A program made the translations under genes and the position numbers. Shown here in pieces: positions 26,367-33,906 of a stretch of DNA of 64,000 nucleotides. Where the stretch lies: NCBI GenBank assembly GCA_964649725.1, contig CAZYTM010000003.1:62001-126000 (forward strand). The letters are read 5' to 3'. The stretch's first letter is position 1. Each line of letters begins with the position of its first letter. The DNA comes from CAZYTM01 sp964649725 (GTDB lineage Bacteria > Desulfobacterota > Desulfuromonadia > Geobacterales > Geobacteraceae). Below the pieces are notes generated by a model. The model searched no databases, was not told the origin of the DNA, and saw nothing but the letters and a program-made list of their open reading frames with translations.

Positions 26367-26382
26367 TGCAAATTATATTCCA
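26367..26382 (-). promoter_or_regulatory. Sigma-54-like promoter of the omcE-like gene
   Basis: On the minus strand the site reads TGGAATATAATTTGCA, with GG and GC ten bases apart, and TTGCA matching the -12 element. The -24 element is only TGGAAT. It would start a leader of about 160 bases in the otherwise gene-free 368-bp gap 26196-26563. The rest of that gap is AT-rich with no other call. Confidence 0.4.
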
Positions 26383-26563
26383 AACTTTTGTGCGCGTTTA
26401 ATCGCCTGGTTTTACTTGTTTTTTTCTATTCGGCCAGAATTTGCGAAAAGCTATAAACCGTGATTAAGTCATTTAGCTGCGCCATTTCACCGGAAGAAAA
26501 GCGCCAGACATTGCTAAGCTATAACAAGTCGGCACCCCTCTCCTCTGGCGCTCTGCTCAATAC

Positions 26564-27643
26564 CTAATTTGGCAACTGGGTATCCTTGGTTATCGGATGC
26601 TCCTTCAGGTACTTTTCGTTCATATATTGAAATACCTGGAAACGACCATTCAATTGGTCAGCGATATATATGGTGTCGTTCTGGTCTATATAAATCCCCT
26701 GGGGGATATGGAAGCCACCCGGGGTAACTGTCTTAATGTCAGTTACCGAAGACAACCCGCCAAACCTGAGCAGGAACTCCCCCTTGTCGCTGAATATCAG
26801 CACCTTGTTCCCCTTGCCGTCGGTAACATAGATATGCCCTTCCGAATCATATGCCACCCCTTTGATAAGCTGAAAATCGCCAATGCCGTCGCCACGTATG
26901 CCAAATTTTCTTATAAACTCCCCTTCTGGAGTTAAGAGCTGAATCCTGGCATTATTACTGTCACAGACCGCAATCTGGCCATTCCGGTCGACAGCCACGG
27001 CAACCGGCGTATTGAATTCGCCATTACCGTCACCCCGCTTCCCGATCATCTTGATCAGCTTGCCGTTCAGGTCGAATATACCCACCTGGTGCCCCATCGT
27101 ATCAGGGACGATCAGGCGGCGACGCACCTTATCCAGGGCAAAGGAGCCGATAAACTTGATCTGCCCGGTCAGATCGAAACTCCGCTGAAAGACCTCGTTC
27201 GGTGAGAAATGGTAAATGGTGCGGGTCTTGCCGGACGCCAGATAGAAAGAGTTGTCCTGATCGAAGGCGACCCCGGTAGGGAGGGTGAAATCCCCTATCA
27301 GCTTGTCCCCGCCGACTGTCCGTACCTCTTTGGCGGTAAAGTCAAAGATGCGGAACATCGCTTCAAATGTATCACCGACAATCACCTTGCCATTGCCATT
27401 ACTGGCAATATATAAAGGACGCTTCAGGTTGACCGGGTCTGTATCCCCGAGAATCGTCCTCCAGATCGAGTTGGGGCGCAGTTCTGAATCGTTATGGTAC
27501 ATTGCCAGCCACTCGATCCGCGGCGGGTCAGGTGGCAGCGGCCAGACATAGCGAGTTTTCACCTGTTCGGCAGCACAGCCGGTCAACAGCAGAGTCAGCA
27601 ACAAAACCCTGAAGATAGCTGAATATCTCTTTACAAATATCAT
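26564..27643 (-). CDS. NHL-repeat lipoprotein (first copy)
   Basis: 359 residues from the ATG at 27643, which has AAGGGGTG four bases upstream. An in-frame ATG 72 bases earlier would add only translated heptamer repeat (KGEGLKVKGKRG). Signal peptide ends in the lipobox LLTGC. NHL propeller blades follow: GEFNTPVAVAVDRNGQIAV, CDSNNARIQLLTPEGEFIRK, FQLIKGVAYDSEGHIYVTD and GGFHIPQGIYIDQNDTIYIA. The protein is likely periplasmic-facing or surface-exposed and lipid-anchored. It sits between the 8-heme cytochrome and the tetraheme gene. With its paralogue at 24305-25393 it brackets the filament-type cytochrome; a partner or assembly role is inference. Confidence 0.87.
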   Translation of the reverse strand: MIFVKRYSAIFRVLLLTLLLTGCAAEQVKTRYVWPLPPDPPRIEWLAMYHNDSELRPNSIWRTILGDTDPVNLKRPLYIASNGNGKVIVGDTFEAMFRIFDFTAKEVRTVGGDKLIGDFTLPTGVAFDQDNSFYLASGKTRTIYHFSPNEVFQRSFDLTGQIKFIGSFALDKVRRRLIVPDTMGHQVGIFDLNGKLIKMIGKRGDGNGEFNTPVAVAVDRNGQIAVCDSNNARIQLLTPEGEFIRKFGIRGDGIGDFQLIKGVAYDSEGHIYVTDGKGNKVLIFSDKGEFLLRFGGLSSVTDIKTVTPGGFHIPQGIYIDQNDTIYIADQLNGRFQVFQYMNEKYLKEHPITKDTQLPN

Positions 27644-27667
27644 TTTACACCCCTTATTCCCGTCAAA

Positions 27668-27767
27668 TTTCAGTATTCCCCGTTTCCCCTTCACCTTTAA
27701 CCCTTCACCCTTCACGCTTCACCTTTCACGCTTCACGCTTCACCATTCACATTTCACCCTTCACGCT
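27668..27767. repeat. Heptamer array, TTCACCN/TTCACGC class
   Basis: About thirteen units (TTCACCC, TTCACGC, TTCACCA and relatives) fill the gap between the 8-heme cytochrome and the NHL gene, up to the cytochrome stop codon. No other feature seen. Confidence 0.85.
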
Positions 27768-28763
27768 TCACTTATTATGGCACATCTGGCAGAGCATCAT
27801 CTTGTCCTCGGCATTGTTGACAAAGAAGTAGCGTACATCGGAAGAGTGGGGGTTGTGGCACGACACGCACGACATCTCCTTCCCTGAAGTAGATCTGGGG
27901 ATCGCATTTACCCCCTCCAGCGGATGCCCCTTACCTGTTGATGTCCTGACCACATGCATCCCGTCCCCAACCGAACCGTGACAGGAGAGGCAGAGCTTGT
28001 TTATCGGCATTTTCAACTGGGCCGGATAGGGGCTGCCATGGGGGTCGTGACAGACTTCGCACATGCCGGCATCGATCGGACCATGGAGGAATTTCCGCTT
28101 TTTGAACTCGGCATTTTTTTCCGCATGACATTCATTGCAGAGGAGCATCTCCCTTTTCGGCGTGGCGTAACGGGGGGTCGATGCCACGACGTGGCAATAA
28201 CCGCAGGAGAAGGTGCCGGCCGGGCCATGGACAAATTTTGTCTCCAGCATCCGCTTGTGGCAGGAGTAACAGGGGTTGCTCTTGTCCAGGTTCCCCCCGC
28301 CGAGTTGTGCCTGGGCAGGGTTCATCTGGTGACAGAGGGTGCAGAGCTTCTCCTGCTCTGGGGTATGAAAACGGTTGGGGCGGAAGTCAGGAGGTACAGC
28401 GGCCGGTTTTTTATTGACATTGTAAAAGATGGTTGTCGAGGCCGATTCGGTCTTTTGCCCCCCTTTGAACCCCTCCACCAGCACCTCGTTAGACCCCGGG
28501 TCCCAGCTTGCCCGCAACACCAGAAAGTCCTGGAACTCTTTCCGGTATTCCGGTGTCCCGATCGGCAGGATGTCTGAGGCGAGCCCGTTGACAGTGACGC
28601 GGACGCCACTCAGATCAAAACTGTTCAGCTTCAGGATCAGGTGATCAGGATTACTGACCCAGCTTTTCGGCTGCGGGTAGATGAAATTTATCCCCCCATG
28701 GGCGATGCCGGCCAGGCAGAGAATAGTCAGTATCATTATGGTCAGGGTAATCCGACTGATCAT
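27768..28763 (-). CDS. Octaheme c-type cytochrome with N-terminal beta domain
   Basis: 331 residues. A signal peptide (ISRITLTIMILTILCLAGIAHG) is followed by about 90 residues without heme, rich in beta pattern (VRVTVNGLASDILPIG, GSNEVLVEGFKGG), resembling an Ig-like or carboxypeptidase-regulatory fold. Eight CXXCH sites follow: CTLCH, CYSCH, CGYCH, CNECH, CEVCH, CLSCH, CVSCH and CQMCH, several with a second His three residues on (CHDPH, CHNPH), as in doubled-CXXCH proteins. It should be a periplasmic or outer-membrane electron carrier. It is in line with resB/ccsB, which attach its hemes, and the 11-heme cytochrome just upstream. Confidence 0.9.
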   Translation of the reverse strand: MISRITLTIMILTILCLAGIAHGGINFIYPQPKSWVSNPDHLILKLNSFDLSGVRVTVNGLASDILPIGTPEYRKEFQDFLVLRASWDPGSNEVLVEGFKGGQKTESASTTIFYNVNKKPAAVPPDFRPNRFHTPEQEKLCTLCHQMNPAQAQLGGGNLDKSNPCYSCHKRMLETKFVHGPAGTFSCGYCHVVASTPRYATPKREMLLCNECHAEKNAEFKKRKFLHGPIDAGMCEVCHDPHGSPYPAQLKMPINKLCLSCHGSVGDGMHVVRTSTGKGHPLEGVNAIPRSTSGKEMSCVSCHNPHSSDVRYFFVNNAEDKMMLCQMCHNK

Positions 28764-28778
28764 ATTATCTCCTTATTA

Positions 28779-28888
28779 ATTAGCTCAAGGCTCAAAGGTC
28801 AAGGATCAAAGCTCAAGGATCAAGGCTCAAAGCTCAAAGGTCAAGGCTCAAGGCTCAAAGGTCAAGGCTCAAAGCTCAAAACTCGAAG
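28779..28888. repeat. Heptamer array, GCTCAAA/GGTCAAG class
   Basis: About fifteen units such as GCTCAAA, GGTCAAG and GATCAAA. It is immediately followed by a second array of a different class, so two repeat classes share one 265-bp gap (28764-29028) that holds no gene. Confidence 0.85.
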
Positions 28889-28912
28889 TCAAATTTGAAT
28901 AAAAGCAGCAAT

Positions 28913-29018
28913 CCCCTTCACCCTTCACCCTTCACATTTCACCCTTCACCCTTCACCCTTCACCCTTCACCTTTCACCCTTCACCTTTCAACTTTCACCC
29001 TTCACCCTTCACCTTCTT
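28913..29018. repeat. Heptamer array, TTCACCC class
   Basis: About fourteen units, mostly TTCACCC with TTCACAT and TTCACCT variants, the most uniform array in the window. It ends just before the stop of the 11-heme cytochrome gene. Confidence 0.88.
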
Positions 29019-29028
29019 TAAATCTTTA

Positions 29029-30024
29029 TCAAGGATTCACCACTGTCCGCAGCCGGTCATAGGATTTCGGCTTGTGGCAACCGACCACACAGGTGCCTCC
29101 GGTCGAAGTGGTAGTGAAACGGATCGGTATCTCCCACTTGCCGAAACCTGGCACCTTGGGCATGATAAGCCTATCCTGGCTGCTGGCATGTGGGTTATGA
29201 CACCCTTTACAGGTCCGCCCCTTTTCCGGCAGATTGATGTGGAGATTATGCAGGTTCCGGTCACCATTGCGAAATCCGGTCAATTGATCGGTCCGTTTGT
29301 CCTCGGCAAGGGTCTTGGCATGGCAGAGGAAACAGAAGTCGTAATTTGACTGTTTGTAAGGTCTGTAGAACTCATCCGGGAACTCCTTTTTCAGCATGTG
29401 CCGATAGGGGGCTCCGTGCGGCATGTGACAACCGATACAGTCGCCGGTCGCGACCGGCTTATGGACCGATTTCCCCTGGCCGATCTTTTTGTCATGACAG
29501 TCATAACAGAGCTGTGCACCAGGTTTCTTGAGCAATTTCGGGCTGTCGGTCTGATGGGGGTCGTGACAGGCGAGGCAATCGCCATCTGCTACCGGAGCAT
29601 GGCCAAAGGGGAATTTGAAGCTGTTCTCGTGACAGGAGAAACAGAGTGCGGCACCACCCTTTTTCAGCAGCTTGCCGTAAGGGGCGCGGTGGACTTCATG
29701 GCAGTCAAGGCAGTCGCCAGACGCCACCGGGCTATGGACTACCTTTTTGATCGCCATGGAGGGGTGACAGACCAGACAGAGTTTCTCCTTTTTCCCCCCG
29801 GCCAGCGTAAAGGCGGCCTTCACCTTGGGGTGGCTGACATCCTTAGCCGGGAGATGACAGGAGGTACACTCTCCTGCACCGACCGGCTTGTGCACCACCT
29901 TGTCGTCAACCATCTTGCTGTGACAGCCAAGACATCTGATGGATATAGCTGCTGCCGGTTTGACCAGTATCGAGCCGGAGAGCAGTAATGCAACCAGAAC
30001 CGCCATTCGCTGCCAAGCAATCAT
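29029..30024 (-). CDS. Multiheme c-type cytochrome, ten CXXCH plus one CX3CH
   Basis: 331 residues from the ATG at 30024, six bases after GGAGGT; two earlier in-frame ATGs are less well placed. The start MIAWQRMAVLVALLLSGS is a signal peptide. Ten CXXCH motifs occur: CLGCH, CTSCH, CLVCH, CLDCH, CFSCH, CLACH, CYDCH, CIGCH, CFLCH and CKGCH. Near the C-terminus GGTCVVGCHKPKSY has three residues between the cysteines (CX3CH), a rare spacing that may bind an eleventh heme. Repeated HKPVATGDCxxCH units suggest internal duplication of a short heme module. It is likely a periplasmic electron carrier feeding the outer surface. Confidence 0.9.
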   Translation of the reverse strand: MIAWQRMAVLVALLLSGSILVKPAAAISIRCLGCHSKMVDDKVVHKPVGAGECTSCHLPAKDVSHPKVKAAFTLAGGKKEKLCLVCHPSMAIKKVVHSPVASGDCLDCHEVHRAPYGKLLKKGGAALCFSCHENSFKFPFGHAPVADGDCLACHDPHQTDSPKLLKKPGAQLCYDCHDKKIGQGKSVHKPVATGDCIGCHMPHGAPYRHMLKKEFPDEFYRPYKQSNYDFCFLCHAKTLAEDKRTDQLTGFRNGDRNLHNLHINLPEKGRTCKGCHNPHASSQDRLIMPKVPGFGKWEIPIRFTTTSTGGTCVVGCHKPKSYDRLRTVVNP

Positions 30025-30039
30025 TTGCATACCTCCAAT

Positions 30040-30168
30040 TAATGGGGAACAGGAACCAGGGGACAGGGAACCGAAAACTGACTTATTCACCGTTCCCTAT
30101 TCACTTTTCACCGTTCACCGTTCCTATTCACCATTCACTATTCACCATTCACCATTCACCATTCTCAA
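30040..30168. repeat. Mixed heptamer array, TTCCCTA and TTCACCA classes
   Basis: Begins with GGGAACA/GGGACAG units (reverse orientation) and continues with TTCACCG, TTCCCTA and TTCACCA units up to the ccsB stop codon. Two classes and two orientations are joined. No gene seen. Confidence 0.8.
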
Positions 30169-30170
30169 TG

Positions 30171-31022
30171 CTACTTCCCGTAACTATGTAATCCGGAGAG
30201 TAACAGATTGACCCCCAGATAGCAGAAGATAGTTGCGGCAAAACCGACTATGGAGAGGATCGCGGCCCTTCTGCCGACCCAGCCGCGGGTGAACCGGGCA
30301 TGGAGAAAAGCAGCATAGACGAACCAGACGATCAGCGACCAGGTCTCCTTCGGATCCCAGCTCCAATATGTACCCCAGGCGTAATTTGCCCAGGCAGCAC
30401 CGGTGATAATGCCGAGAGTCAGCAGCGGGAAACCGACCATTATCGCCTTGTAATTGAGATCATCGAGGATCCGCGCCGAAGGGAAGAGGGTTGCTATGAC
30501 CCCGCCGGCCGGCGACGAGCCGCTGGCATCCTCCTGCTTCTCCCTGATCAGGTACATGATGGAAATGCCGCAGGCGACAGCGAACGCTGCATAGCCCAGG
30601 AAACAGGTAATGACATGGTAGAGCAGCCAGTTGCTCTGCAGTGCCGGCACCAGCGGTTCAATGCCGCTGTTCATGCCGAGCTGGGCCCAGGCCATGCCAA
30701 GCAGTGCAAACGGGACGACAAAAGCTCCGATGACACGGTATTTATACTTCAGGTCGATCATGGCGAAGATAAGGATTATGGTCCAGGAGAAGAAGACCAC
30801 CGACTCATAGAGGTTGGAGAGCGGGGCATGGCCATGACCCATATCGTACGATTCTTTCCAGCGCAGACCGATGGCAATGGTCTGGATAAAGAGACCTGCA
30901 TAGGCAACGAAGCTCCCTGCAAGTCCGACCCCTTTGTTCTTGCTGGCCAGAAAAGCAAAAAAGAGGAGCATCGAGATCATATAGGCCAACGTTGTGACAT
31001 TGAACAGCAAAGAACTGGTCAT
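30171..31022 (-). CDS. ccsB: System II cytochrome c maturation protein CcsB/CcsA (ResC)
   Basis: 283 residues with about eight membrane helices. The tryptophan-rich segment WGTYWSWDPKETWSLIVWF near residue 200 is the WWD heme-handling motif of the CcmF/CcsA family, and histidines in flanking helices (for example HVITCF and LHARFTRG) are the expected heme ligands. With ResB it moves heme to the outside of the cytoplasmic membrane and ligates it to CXXCH. A GGAGG lies before the ATG. The adjacent cytochromes are the likely clients. Confidence 0.93.
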   Translation of the reverse strand: MTSSLLFNVTTLAYMISMLLFFAFLASKNKGVGLAGSFVAYAGLFIQTIAIGLRWKESYDMGHGHAPLSNLYESVVFFSWTIILIFAMIDLKYKYRVIGAFVVPFALLGMAWAQLGMNSGIEPLVPALQSNWLLYHVITCFLGYAAFAVACGISIMYLIREKQEDASGSSPAGGVIATLFPSARILDDLNYKAIMVGFPLLTLGIITGAAWANYAWGTYWSWDPKETWSLIVWFVYAAFLHARFTRGWVGRRAAILSIVGFAATIFCYLGVNLLLSGLHSYGK

Positions 31023-31048
31023 TCGTGTTTCCTCCGGATATCTTTAGC

Positions 31049-31128
31049 GTGAGTCGTGATGCGTGAAACGTGAAGGATGAAGCGTGAATATTATTGATTT
31101 ATCACCCTTCATGCATCACGATTCACGG
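31049..31128. repeat. Heptamer repeats in inverted orientation between resB and ccsB
   Basis: CGTGAGT, CGTGATG, CGTGAAA and related units at 31049-31090 are followed by TTCATGC, ATCACGA and TTCACGG units at about 31104-31128. The two halves are largely complementary and could form a stem of about 25 bp in the resB-ccsB mRNA. Confidence 0.65.
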
Positions 31129-31130
31129 TT

Positions 31131-32486
31131 TTAAAGTTTTTTCAGTTTTTCCAGCAGGTCGTCAAACAGCAGCTGGAAGCCGGGCTGATTCTTGCTGGCT
31201 GTCCCGCCGATCGTCACCCGGCCATTGCCGACCCGGATCCAGAGCCGTTTATGCGACATGAAAAAGGCCATGCAGATGCCGACCACCATCAATGAGCAGC
31301 CGAGCCAGACTACCCATACGCCGGGGTCTTTGGCAACCTGCAGACCGGTATAGAACTTTTCATCCGAGCCGTCATAATTGAAGATAAGCTTATCCTCCCG
31401 CTGGGAATCGAAGTCTGGATAATTCTTGAAGACGATGAACGACTTAGCCTCTCCACTGGGCGGATGCACTTCTATCCGTGCTGCTGGCCCGGAGAACTGC
31501 GGGATGAAGGAGCGGACCTCCTGGGTCGATTCGAGTACATGCATGGTCGCACCACCAGGGAGCTTGACCGATTCCCCCTGCTTTGCCACCAGCTTGAAAG
31601 GCGCGCCACCGCTCCGCTCGCGAACGGTGAAGTAGAAGGTCCCCCCCTCACCGGCCGGGCCGTAACTCGACTGGTAGAAGGTGATCCCTTTATAGGAGAG
31701 GGGATCATTGACGACGATCGGGATGTTCGTATACCCCTTGACCGGCATGCCGTTCTCCAGCACCGTCAGGATGCTCTTGAACTCCTTTGGCGCACCTGTG
31801 TCATAAAAGGCGACACTGAACTTCTCCAGCCTGACATCAAAACCGAGCTCGATAGGCTTTTCCGTCCGGGTAAAGACCTTGTTCACGCTCGACCCTTCGA
31901 CGATGTTGATATAGGCCTTGTAGCCAAAGAGCGAGCCGATGATGGCGCCGATAAAGATTATGATCACGCTCAGATGCACGACATAGACGCCGAGGCGGCA
32001 GTATGGCTGTTTCTGGGCAAAGAGGTGGTATTCTCCACCCGATTCGGTGATTACCGGCGGGGCGAATTCACTGCTCAGAAATGCCGTCAGCTTGTCCCGC
32101 AGCGTTGCGGCATCCCCCGAAAGCTTATAATCATGGGTCAGGGAAAGAGTTTTTTCCAGACCTTCATCCAGCATCAGGGTAGGTTCTGCAATGATCTTCC
32201 AGACCCTTGGCAACCGCTTGATGGAGCAGGCGAGCAGATTAAGGGTCAAGAGATAGAGGAGCAGGATAAACCACCATGAGTGGTACATATCGAAAAAGCC
32301 GAGGGCGGTATAGAGGCGGATTTTGGTCGCACCAAGTTGCGCCAGATATTCCTGCTGCGGGCTCTGCGGGATGACAGTACCGATTATGGAGGTTATTGCC
32401 AGACCAATAAGTAGTGCGATTGATAGTTTGAGCGAACAGAAAAAATCCCAAACTGTTTGTAAAAACCCCTGTTTGTGTGTAGTCAA
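31131..32486 (-). CDS. resB: System II cytochrome c maturation protein ResB (Ccs1)
   Basis: 451 residues with three N-terminal membrane helices (LSIALLIGLAITSIIGTVIP, FILLLYLLTLNLLACS, VYVVHLSVIIIFIGAIIGS), a large periplasmic domain, and a last helix VVWLGCSLMVVGICMAFFMSH. The order and the length match ResB. It partners with CcsB in heme export and attachment. The start is a TTG at 32486 with AGGAG seven bases upstream; no ATG fits the start of the first helix. It is the first gene of the cytochrome block in transcription order. Confidence 0.92.
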   Translation of the reverse strand: MTTHKQGFLQTVWDFFCSLKLSIALLIGLAITSIIGTVIPQSPQQEYLAQLGATKIRLYTALGFFDMYHSWWFILLLYLLTLNLLACSIKRLPRVWKIIAEPTLMLDEGLEKTLSLTHDYKLSGDAATLRDKLTAFLSSEFAPPVITESGGEYHLFAQKQPYCRLGVYVVHLSVIIIFIGAIIGSLFGYKAYINIVEGSSVNKVFTRTEKPIELGFDVRLEKFSVAFYDTGAPKEFKSILTVLENGMPVKGYTNIPIVVNDPLSYKGITFYQSSYGPAGEGGTFYFTVRERSGGAPFKLVAKQGESVKLPGGATMHVLESTQEVRSFIPQFSGPAARIEVHPPSGEAKSFIVFKNYPDFDSQREDKLIFNYDGSDEKFYTGLQVAKDPGVWVVWLGCSLMVVGICMAFFMSHKRLWIRVGNGRVTIGGTASKNQPGFQLLFDDLLEKLKKL

Positions 32487-32597
32487 GGTAAGCTCCTGAA
32501 CCAGAATTTCATGCTAATACGCCACTGAGCTGGGTATTATAAATGATTTTTGTAAAATTGGAAAATGTATTTTATTAAAACATGCAAATAAATTGCT

Positions 32598-33095
32598 CTA
32601 ACAGGAGCGGAGTTTTTCGTCCTTCTCTTCAACCTCTCTTACCATCGACTCTTTATAAGCATGAAGCCTGGCTGTCAGATTCCCATCAGCAAGGGCAAGT
32701 ATCTGGACTGCCAGCAGGGCGGCATTTTTGGCACCTGCCTTGCCGATAGCCATGGTTGCGACAGGAACCCCCCCTGGCATCTGTACCATCGCATAGAGCG
32801 CATCGATGCCATTCAGGGAGCCACCACCTATCGGTACGCCGATCACCGGCAATACTGTTTCGGCCGCCACAACTCCGGCAAGATGTGCAGCCATTCCGGC
32901 AGCAGCGATGATCACCTTGACACCACGTCCGGCTGCCTCGGCAGCGAGCGCCGAAGTCCGGTGCGGCGAACGGTGCGCCGAAGAGATCCTCAACTCATAG
33001 GTCACCCCGAAATCGGCGAGGACCTTTGCGGCTTCTTCCATGACCGGCAGGTCGGAATCACTCCCCATGACAATCAATACAGTCGGTTTATGCAT
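32598..33095 (-). CDS. purE: N5-carboxyaminoimidazole ribonucleotide mutase PurE
   Basis: 165 residues. GSDSDLPVMEEAAKVL binds the ribonucleotide phosphate, SAHRSPHRT is the conserved active-site loop, and AAAGMAAHLAGVVAAETVLP follows. Length and motifs indicate class I PurE, which interconverts N5-CAIR and CAIR in de novo purine synthesis. It lies two genes from purD and purH, with a glycosyltransferase gene between. The start ATG is behind a G-rich stretch usable as Shine-Dalgarno. Confidence 0.93.
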   Translation of the reverse strand: MHKPTVLIVMGSDSDLPVMEEAAKVLADFGVTYELRISSAHRSPHRTSALAAEAAGRGVKVIIAAAGMAAHLAGVVAAETVLPVIGVPIGGGSLNGIDALYAMVQMPGGVPVATMAIGKAGAKNAALLAVQILALADGNLTARLHAYKESMVREVEEKDEKLRSC

Positions 33096-33131
33096 ATACC
33101 CCCCCCTTTAGATACAATAAATTAAGTCCAA

Positions 33132-33890
33132 TCAATCATTATTTGAACGGCTCTTTCGCAACAGCGGGGTGCGGAGAATCCCCATCCTGTTCAATCTGAA
33201 ACAGATTGCCGTGTTGAGTACACCGAAACCGTAGATCAGACTGCGGCTGAAGTTAATCGAAGAGGCATCGGCAAAATACTTGGTCGGGCAGCTCAACTCG
33301 CCGATGCGGAAGTCGTTCCAGATTATCTGTGCCAGCATCTGGTTGTCAAAGACAAAATCATCCGAATTCTCGTCCAGCGGCAATCTCTCCAGAACAGCCC
33401 GGGAAAATGCCCGATAACCGGTATGATACTCCGAGAGTTTTTGCCCGACGAGGAGGTTTTCCACCAGGGTGAGGAACCTGTTGGCGACATATTTATATAG
33501 CGGCATCCCCCCTTTAAGCGCACCGATGCCAAGGATGCGGGATGCCAGTACTACATCGAACTCGCCATAGGCTATCATGGCCGCCATGGCAGGGATAAGT
33601 CGTGGCGTGTACTGGTAGTCGGGGTGGAGCATGATGACGATATCCGCTCCAAGATCGAGGGCTGCCCGGTAACAGGTCTTCTGGTTGCCACCGTAACCTT
33701 TGTTCTGTTCATGGACGATGGTCTTAATATCAAGACGCCGCGCCACCGCAGAGGTATCATCACTGCTGGCATCATCCACCAGCAGGAGATCATCGACAAA
33801 TTCAAAAGGGATCTCCTGATAGGTACTCTCCAGCGTCCGGGCGGCATTGTATGCAGGCAACACCACGACTATCTTCTTGCCGTTGATCAA
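33132..33890 (-). CDS. Glycosyltransferase family 2 (polyprenyl-phosphate type) inside the purine cluster
   Basis: 252 residues. GT-A motifs are IVVVLPAYNAARTLESTYQE, LLLVDDASSDDTS and IVIMLHPDYQYTPRLIPAM, the DPM1/DPG synthase style, with YHTGYRAFSRAVLE later. I choose the TTG at 33890: GGGGTGA lies just upstream and it follows the purD stop at 33907. A longer in-frame ORF to 34010 would overlap purD by 104 bases with no family similarity. The gene has no membrane anchor. It has no evident link to purines, so its presence here is probably co-transcription only. Confidence 0.85.
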   Translation of the reverse strand: MINGKKIVVVLPAYNAARTLESTYQEIPFEFVDDLLLVDDASSDDTSAVARRLDIKTIVHEQNKGYGGNQKTCYRAALDLGADIVIMLHPDYQYTPRLIPAMAAMIAYGEFDVVLASRILGIGALKGGMPLYKYVANRFLTLVENLLVGQKLSEYHTGYRAFSRAVLERLPLDENSDDFVFDNQMLAQIIWNDFRIGELSCPTKYFADASSINFSRSLIYGFGVLNTAICFRLNRMGILRTPLLRKSRSNND

Positions 33891-33906
33891 GAGCTCACCC
33901 CGTATA

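Noticed and set aside
26196..26563. Possible GEMM (c-di-GMP/cGAMP) riboswitch before the omcE-like gene
   Set aside because: Such riboswitches precede some Geobacter cytochromes, but the conserved GCAAACC and ACGCAAAGC segments are absent on the relevant strand.
28913..29018. CRISPR-like array
   Set aside because: The repeats are 7 bp and contiguous with no spacers, and there are no cas genes.
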